This document shows positions 58,551-64,000 of a stretch of 64,000 nucleotides of DNA, one piece after another. The number at the start of each line of letters is the position of its first letter. Position 1 is the stretch's first letter. The DNA is taken from the NCBI GenBank assembly GCA_946800325.1, contig OX326958.1, positions 61,807,793 through 61,871,792 on the forward strand, in the 5' to 3' direction. The notes beneath the pieces are model-generated. The model was not told the origin of the DNA. It did no database searches and saw only the letters and a list, made by a program, of their open reading frames with translations. Source of the stretch: Luzula sylvatica (lineage: Eukaryota; Streptophyta; Magnoliopsida; Poales; Juncaceae). Made by a program: the position numbers and the translations under genes.

Positions 58551-61500
58551 GATCGCCATCGATTCGAGAGTCGAATCATAGTCGTATATTTGATATACGC
58601 ACGGGTTATCAAAATTCGTACCCGTTTGCATGATGTTTCATATAGAGAAAGTCAAATTTCATTAAAATCACAAGTGGAATTCACTAGAGATCAATCAAAA
58701 GTTGATTGAGAGTATCTAGGAATGATCGTGAAAAAGTTTCATGATTTATCATTTTAGAAACGAGCGAAAACGGAAGAAACGGCGAAATCTGCAGAAAAAC
58801 AGTTTTTCTGCCGCCCCGGGGGCAGTTTTCGGCGCCCCGGACGCGTCCCGGGCATGGTTTTCTCGCGCCCCTTGGGCCTCTGCATTACAACGGATGGGGC
58901 AGGGACCACTTCTGGATTCTGATTTTGTTTTCGCGATAACTTTGGCTACGAAACTCGGAATTTTGAGTTCTTTATATCGATACGATCGGCATCAATCATA
59001 CTATCATATAAGATAAATAATTGTTTAGAATAATTAATTTTCCTAATTAATACATATGTAATTATGAAAATCGTTTGATAGTGATTTAATATGATTATGT
59101 CACGAATTAATGAAACATGAAAGTCATGATCCCTCATAATATTTAAGTCATGAAAATGCCTTCCATGTCCACAACCACCGAGTTCGGTGTTACGTTTCAC
59201 GTGGGTTCAGGCTAAAGTCGGGCACGTGATATTGTAACTATCGAAAGGGTGGCAAGCGTTAAATCAGGACTTGTGAGGCCCAGGCTAAATTCGACTCGCT
59301 AGTAGCTTATTTGAACGATACGTTGGATATGGTTGTGACTTAACCGTCCAGGCCAATCCGATTGGAGTTCGGGGCTTAGATATGATGCACACACGGAAAT
59401 GGGATTGTATATGGTACGATCCATCACCGAAATCCTATAAAGGTTCAAGAGTCGCATATGATGCGATTGGATATAATCCTACCTAAATATGAGGGTTATG
59501 GGTAAACTCACTTGTGGGAGGAACGGAAATATGGGTCTGGAGTGTTATAGACTTGGAGTCCCGTATCGGTATGAGAGTTATCGATTCGATAAAAATAACA
59601 CATTCATATATTCATCATATAAGCATATAGATTAAGTACGCACGGTTAGGAGTTTAATCTTCATCATCCATTTAAAATTATGTTTTCTAGCAACACTAAA
59701 TATATCGATGAGATCGATATGATTCCAAATATATCGATGAGATCGATATGATAGATAGCTTTTGAGCCGGAATTATCGTAATTAACCTTGATAGTCAAAA
59801 AATAGTTTTTAGACTTAAATGAACGTGTTGGACACGAAAATGGTAGATTCAGGGCTTGAGGCTTTGGCTTTAGAGAAAGACGGGTTCGATACACTTTAAG
59901 AAGGAATCGAACAATATTACATGCCTTGTGGTGGCATGTATAGACGCAAATTTCTCAAAATTGTTTTGAGAATTCGGATGTATATGAAAGAAAAACGCAA
60001 AGCTCAAGAAATAGTTTCAAGAGCTAGAGCGCGTTGAATGGTTCAATGCGGTTCAAAGAGTAGGTTAATTTTAAGACGCCTTATGGGTCTTTGATTAACA
60101 CTCGTGTGTTGATGGTACGAGATTTGATCTTCGTAACCGAATATCATATGCATTCCATAGATGAGTCGATCCCGGAATTGCATGAGATGCGATGTAAATT
60201 TGAATAGGAGATGCTTGGAGTGTCCGGGGAATCCAGAGCATAGAGATGCATGGATGTCCTTCTAATTCAAAGGCGGGATCGAAAGAAATAAATGTCTAAG
60301 GGTATTTTGGAAAAATATTTTCCAAACAGAAAGTTCGGACAAAGAGTTGTCCAAACTAATGACTCAAAGAACGGTGAAATCCGAGGAGGATTAAACCTAG
60401 AAGTTGATTGCTTCTTTTGGCGTTGCCGTCTTGGCAATATAAACGAGATACGTGTATCTAGATTCCATATGATGGATTGCTAGAATCATTCAAATTAGAT
60501 TCGATTGTTTAATGCGATACTTATTTATTAGGCAAGACGACAAAGGGCGTCATTCTCCAAAGGTTGGAGAAAGATCCAACGAATTATTGGAAATTACATT
60601 TAGATGTAAATGTTCCGATAAATTCCGAGGCAAGAGGAGGCTATCGGTATTTTGTTACGTTTAGGGACGGTTAAAATAGATACGGTAATATCTGTTTAAT
60701 GCGTGCCGAAACGGAGACTTTTGAAAAGTTCAAAAAGTTTCAAAACAAAATACAAAATTGACTAAGCAAGAAAATCAAAGCCCTTTCGATGGGATCGAGA
60801 AGGCGAGTATTTGAGCTACGCACTTCGACAGGATCGAAGAGGCGATATTTGAGTTATAAGTACTGATTTTCATTTATGATTGTGGAATTGTTTCACGATT
60901 TTATTTATTTCGGAACATTGTTCGAAAAGAGAAAATGAACGCATGTTAGACATGGTTCGATAAATGATAAGTCAAACGGATTTCCCAAAAATATTTTAGG
61001 GATACGCCCTTGAGACAGCGGCACTAATGAATGGTTGCATATATGATATGGACCATAAACCTTCTAATCGGTACAAAAGACGCCATATGAGATATGGATC
61101 GGAATGGTTCCGAAGTTGTCACGTGTACAGATTTGAGGATGTGAGTATATTTCGAAATTTGTTTCGGTTAAATTCAATCCCAAATCTGAAAATTGTTCGT
61201 TTATCATATATCCTTAAGGAAACTAAAGGGTATTAGTTCTAACGTCCCGACGAAAATGAGATTTTTGTGGCTCAAAGAGATGTCTTTTTAGAGGAGGACT
61301 GGATGCGCACAAGTTTGGAACTTGATGTCGTTTATCTCTATGCGGGCTAGTGGGAGTAGAATAAATCTCGAAATAGTTCGAGATCTGGAAAATGAACATT
61401 ATACCGATGAAAGTTGACACGACTTCATCAAGAGTTGATGAAAACGAGTCGAGCACACAAAGGAATTTTTCGTAGATCAAGTAGGCTATATCATAAGCCG

Positions 61501-64000
61501 GTAAATACGAATTTATCATGGCTAATGATGATAGATCGAAATCATATGATGATTCGATATCCTACAAGGAGACTATGAAAAATGACGATTCCATATGGCA
61601 AGATGCCATGAAATCTGAGATTCGATCCGTGTAAATTATCAAGTTTAGAACTTGATTTCATTACTTTCCAGGTTAGCCCCGTGAAATGGCAATGGGTTTT
61701 CAAGATGAGAACCGACACGGATAGGAATACGTATATATGTAAAGCGAGGCTTGTTGCGAAAAATTTCATGCAACTCATAGTCGGACTATGAAGAAACGTT
61801 TTCGCATGTTGCCATGCTTTCGCATTCTCGAAATTCTGCTTGCCATGGTCGCATATTATGACTATGTGATGTGGCAAAATGAATGTCAAAACCGAATTTC
61901 TTGACAGAAATTTTATGAAAGGATGTGTACTTGACACAACCTTACGGTTTTGTCGATTCATAAGAATCGGGGATAGGATATGCACACTTTAACGATCCAT
62001 ATGATGGATTAGGAAAATCTTCTCGGAATTGGAATATTCGTTTTGACGAAGTTATAAACTGTTATAACATTGTCGAAACGAATGGAATCTTTTTGTACAC
62101 ATGAAGGTTAGTGAGAGCCGCATTATATTTCTTGTAACGACAAAGGATTTAGGCGAGACCGCTTATGAATTAAGCGTGAAGATCTATATGATAGATCTAA
62201 TAAGTTCCTCGTTCTATATTATCATACGTATATCGACATATTGTTAAAAATGGTTTTCAACATATAACTCCTTGGAGGAGTTAAATCGAAATGTCGAATG
62301 ACATACATTTTTGTGGCTCGATGTGAGACATCAAACAACGCAAAAATAGAAATGATATGATGCTTCACATTTTGATGTGCGACTCTATTATGTATACCAT
62401 GATATGTATGTGGATATGCGTCGTACGGATAAATCGTCTAATTTAGCATCAATAAAATCTAAGAGAATCACACGAGTTTGAATGTAATGCGATTACATGA
62501 GAATAACTCTTGTGAATGTATAATGGTTATACATATATATACATAATGGTTATGTATATTTAAACCCATAGGGATTTGTATTGATAGCGGTGAAGTTTAT
62601 CCTTGAATACTTTGCGAAAGAATTCAGGATTTTTGATTTATCTATAATGGTGTGGAGGGCGTGTTGGTTATAAAGAGTTATAACAACAACAGTTTCCAAA
62701 TATTTAGTACGTCCAAATATGCAGCACGACTTTCGATCACAAAGTGTGTACATGTTTTGCGTAAAAGAAAACACGGTTATGTGGAAAGGTTCTACATGAT
62801 CAATAGTTTATGATTCTATTTACGTATGCGAGTATATTGCGGTTATTAATCGCACAAGGAAGAGGTGTGTATCAAAGATACATGACAAAACTCGAGTAGT
62901 CATGAGTTATCAGATTTATGGTTGTGTATTGCGTGACATGCAATAGTACAAGCCAAAAATGCCGACGTCACAACCACTTCTAGCCAATACTCAGAAAATT
63001 TTCATTTGATCCATGCAATTTTGTGAAAAGATGTGATCGTAGGTATTGGAAATGTTCCAAACCTGATGAAGATTAACACTAGAAGCAACGTGCGGACCCG
63101 TTTACAAAACCGCTCTCTCTAGTCGCGCGTGACTGTCATGCGATGACTATGGGTATGAGATACCTAGAGGAGGAAGAAGAGAGTAGAGTGTAGTTATCTA
63201 ATACGATAGTCCTCGCAGGTTGTGGGTATGGAGATACCCATAGGTAAACGTTGTATCACCCAAATACTTAATCCATATGAATAGATCCCTTTAAAAATTT
63301 TGTTTTCTTAAATTAATATGCATTCACCTTATATGAAAACTGTGTGCGGGTTGTGTAATTTGATTACATGAACCCTGATTTGAACTTGTGTGGACGTCGA
63401 CATAATTGAGGATTATGTGCTGTGAAACCGTCACACTTAAAGTTTCATTTCTAAACATCACTAGTCATGATTCAGTTTGCTTAAGAGTGAAGCATTTACA
63501 TTATCAGATAATAGACTGAACATGTACACTAGTACGTTAGCCGAGGAGATGATTATGTTTTGCTAATCATAGGACAAATGTGTCTGTCGAATCGGGAACG
63601 TAGATATATGCTAGGTGACATATATTGGATATGACCGAAGCCGCGAGAACATGACATGGTTTAGTCATTATGGATGGACTTGCGACGAGTAGGGTATTAG
63701 GTTCTTCATACTTGAGGAGACCATCGATTGTCTTACGTGCGTGACACAATACTTTGATATGACCTTACGCTCACCGTAACAGGGAGCTAAAACTTCTGAA
63801 AGGAAGAAATATCTCTTAGGCCACTCGATGAATTGATTAACGAAAATCATGGTCATGGTCAATGATATTAATGGTTAATATCGATTGAAATTTTTAAATC
63901 AGTTCGGAATCGAGGAATAACTATAGTTAATCAAAATATAAGGATGACTACCACCATGCCTTTTGATTAATGGATATCGCTAACAAGATAACTAATGATC

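Larger units (their letters stand above)
57495..64000 (+). mobile_element. Decayed plus-strand Copia, relative of the outer Copia
   Basis: The 5' LTR 57495-58537 (TGAAGAAAATACAG to CCCAACA) is related to the LTR at 23966-24986, and a primer binding site TGGTATCAGAGC follows at 58539-58550. The interior is riddled with stops and frameshifts, but blocks survive in order. They are gag YHMHS near 60150, integrase FFWRCRLGNINEIR at 60415-60455, EARGGYRYFVTF near 60630, RT KWQWVFKM near 61685, and ADPFTKPLS near 63090-63120. The post-pol non-coding region (63200-64000) mirrors 24987-26145. The 3' LTR lies beyond the window. Confidence 0.85.

Overview
The window is nuclear DNA of a flowering plant, most likely a eudicot. 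It is AT-rich, its genes have many short GT-AG introns, and the gene families present (a RluA-type organellar pseudouridine synthase, C2-type phospholipase D delta, DUF247, EXS) are plant ones. The mobile elements are also plant types: Copia, hAT, MULE and Helitron elements, LINEs and a TRIM-like element. No bacterial, viral or CRISPR features were seen.

Region 1-10 kb is the gene-bearing part. An intact nine-exon pseudouridine synthase gene (1635-4080, +) is preceded by a MULE-type foldback MITE. It is followed by an intact twelve-exon phospholipase D delta-like gene (5231-9740, -). One intron of the phospholipase gene carries a decayed piece of plastid rpoB.

Region 10-18.6 kb holds an LTR fragment, a minisatellite, a Helitron end and an hAT element with a target-site duplication. 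A tandem paralogue of the phospholipase gene follows (13718-17911, -). It keeps the exon layout but has a frameshift just after the first HKD motif and a damaged splice acceptor, so it reads as a young pseudogene.

Region 18.6-23 kb is mostly non-coding repeats and a TRIM-like LTR element whose interior is made only of tandem repeats.

Region 23-46 kb is a nest. The two halves of one DUF247 gene lie in the correct order and orientation on the minus strand (5' part 45355-46239, 3' part 23057-23663), about 21.7 kb apart. Between them is a minus-strand Copia element (23966-44341, TSD CATTA). That element was itself invaded by a plus-strand, probably SIRE-lineage, Copia arranged LTR-gag-pol-LTR-gag-pol-LTR (30080-43679, TSD ATAAG). 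Its two units repeat at exactly 6095 bp and are almost identical.

Region 46-57 kb is transposon debris. It includes LINE 3' ends, a Helitron, a 1.44-kb retroposed transcript with a 17-bp TSD, an EXS-protein gene fragment, and a repeat invaded by both a LINE and an hAT element. The uninterrupted copy of that repeat lies at 11.5 kb. Region 57.5-64 kb is a badly decayed plus-strand relative of the outer Copia, running off the window.

I found no convincing new enzymatic or defence system. The most unusual observations are the split DUF247 gene, the three-LTR Copia array, a possible in-frame intron separating gag from pol, the repeat-only TRIM interior, the intron presence/absence difference between the phospholipase duplicates, and the plastid insertion.
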